The position numbers and the translations under genes were made by a program. The notes below the pieces were generated by a model, which had not been told where the DNA came from, ran no database searches, and saw nothing but the letters and a program-made list of their open reading frames with translations. A stretch of DNA of 5,755 nt from Flavobacterium sp. Its GTDB lineage: Bacteria; Bacteroidota; Bacteroidia; Flavobacteriales; Flavobacteriaceae. The stretch covers positions 1 through 5,755 of the forward strand of contig JAGNPF010000113.1 of the NCBI GenBank assembly GCA_017989775.1, written 5' to 3'. Below are positions 4,881-5,755 of the stretch, piece after piece (within the stretch, counting starts at the first letter, position 1; each line of letters opens with the position of its first letter).

Positions 4881-5755
4881 TTATTTGTTTTCGGTCCGAA
4901 CTAATCGATGCAGCCAAAAACAAAAAAACATGGCCACAACGCCAAGGCTTCCCATCACGAACCAGTTGGTCGAATAACCAAAACGCCCGATAATTTCCAG
5001 TCCCATTTTCGAACTCAGGATATGGGCGAGGCTGAAACTCATCGTGTACAAAGCCATGTAACGTCCTTCTTGTCCCCTGGGGGCTCTTCCCATGGCAAAT
5101 GCATTCGAAAAAGGGAAGGCGAAAATTTCGCCAAAAGTCATGAATACAATGCCCACAGCCAGAATGCCCACCCAAAAATCAATCAACAATACATAAAAAC
5201 TGATGACCATCAACAAGGCTCCCGTGAAAATAATTTTGATTCGGTTGACTTGTTTTCGTTCCAAAATACTGACCAACGGCATTTCGAACATGAAAATCAG
5301 GATGCCGTTCAGGGAAAGCAGCAATCCGGTTTCAAATTCCGTCAAGCCAAATTTCTCGTGGTGGAACAGGGGCAAGGTGGTGAAAATCTGGAAAAACAAC
5401 ATCGCCGTGGTGAAGCTGATGAACAGGAAAACCCAGAAAGGCTTGTCCCTGAAAACGGATTTGGTTTCCAAGGACGAATCCGATTCGTCATGGTGTTCCA
5501 CTATTTTTTTCTTTTCTTTCACGAAATAGGCAAATATCAAAATGGCCAAAATACAGGTGCTGCCATCAATCCAGAACAATCCTTGATAGCCCAATCCCAG
5601 AATGATGAGACCGCCAAGCACGGGGCCGGTGGCAAAACCCAAATTTACCGACAAACGGACCAAGGAAAGTGCGCGAACCCGGTTTTCGGGTTTTGCATAA
5701 ACGCCAAGCGACACAAACATAGCCGGACGAAACATGTCGGCAATGACCATAATGG
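4881..5755 (-). CDS. DHA1-like MFS transporter, N-terminus outside window
   Basis: At least 291 residues of a major facilitator are present; the frame remains open at the right edge, so roughly the first 100 residues are missing. The ATG at 5750 is internal. Counting from it, NLGFATGPVLGG at 36-47 is the motif C of helix 5 that marks proton-linked antiporters. A charged central loop rich in K, E, H and D lies at about 78-103, and the second half has six hydrophobic helices. RAPRGQEGRYMALYTMSFSLA (about 222-242) matches the GRYM block common in DHA1 drug/metabolite exporters. It ends HRLVRTENK. The substrate cannot be told from sequence. No clear terminator follows the stop, and the repressor gene begins 124 nt further on in the same direction, so some readthrough into that operon is possible. 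Confidence 0.87.
   Translation of the reverse strand, partial: IMVIADMFRPAMFVSLGVYAKPENRVRALSLVRLSVNLGFATGPVLGGLIILGLGYQGLFWIDGSTCILAILIFAYFVKEKKKIVEHHDESDSSLETKSVFRDKPFWVFLFISFTTAMLFFQIFTTLPLFHHEKFGLTEFETGLLLSLNGILIFMFEMPLVSILERKQVNRIKIIFTGALLMVISFYVLLIDFWVGILAVGIVFMTFGEIFAFPFSNAFAMGRAPRGQEGRYMALYTMSFSLAHILSSKMGLEIIGRFGYSTNWFVMGSLGVVAMFFCFWLHRLVRTENK

Noticed and set aside
4881..5175. Alternative minus-strand frame at 4852-5175 overlapping the MFS gene.
   Set aside because: It is an off-frame reading of the transporter with atypical, Cys/His/Arg-rich composition.

Overview
The window looks like chromosomal DNA of a Bacteroidota species, most likely a Flavobacterium-like member of the Flavobacteriaceae. 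Three kinds of evidence point there. The DNA is AT-rich and its start sites have little or no Shine-Dalgarno sequence. Two promoters match the Bacteroidota form TTTG-N19-TAnnTTTG exactly. The protein styles also fit: an M56 sensor carrying TonB-plug-like repeats, and a tRNA without an encoded CCA end. The taxonomic call is an inference from these traits, not from a marker gene.

Layout from left to right. (1) Positions 1-1567, plus strand: the C-terminal half of pyruvate formate-lyase activating enzyme (pflA, cut by the window edge), then 32 nt later a complete OFA-family MFS transporter. This looks like the end of a fermentative pfl operon with a formate/pyruvate-type carboxylate carrier, and it closes with a strong rho-independent terminator. 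(2) Positions 1659-2228, minus strand: a Qnr/MfpA-like pentapeptide-repeat protein. (3) Positions 2259-2416, minus strand: a complete tRNA-Arg(ACG) unit with promoter, gene and GAAA-loop terminator. (4) Positions 2454-2681: a short heptamer repeat array, a 47-codon small gene with a promoter-like box, and the terminator of the next operon. (5) Positions 2689-4851, minus strand: a BlaI/MecI-type repressor followed 4 nt later by an M56 (BlaR1-like) membrane metalloprotease. The repressor promoter carries three 16-bp inverted repeats AACT-N8-AGTT spaced exactly 20 bp apart. (6) Positions 4881-5755, minus strand: the C-terminal three quarters of a DHA1-like MFS transporter, cut by the right edge.

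The most interesting part is the BlaI-M56 pair. The protease half is classical (HEKVH plus a downstream glutamate). The periplasmic sensor is not a penicillin-binding domain: it has three successive modules that resemble TonB-dependent receptor plug segments. The repressor promoter contains an operator array placed so that bound repressor would cover both the -33 and -7 regions, which predicts tight autoregulation. The signal and the target regulon are not visible in this window. A second observation is that the tRNA-Arg replaces the near-universal G19-C56 tertiary pair with A19-U56. No CRISPR array, insertion sequence or prophage gene was seen.
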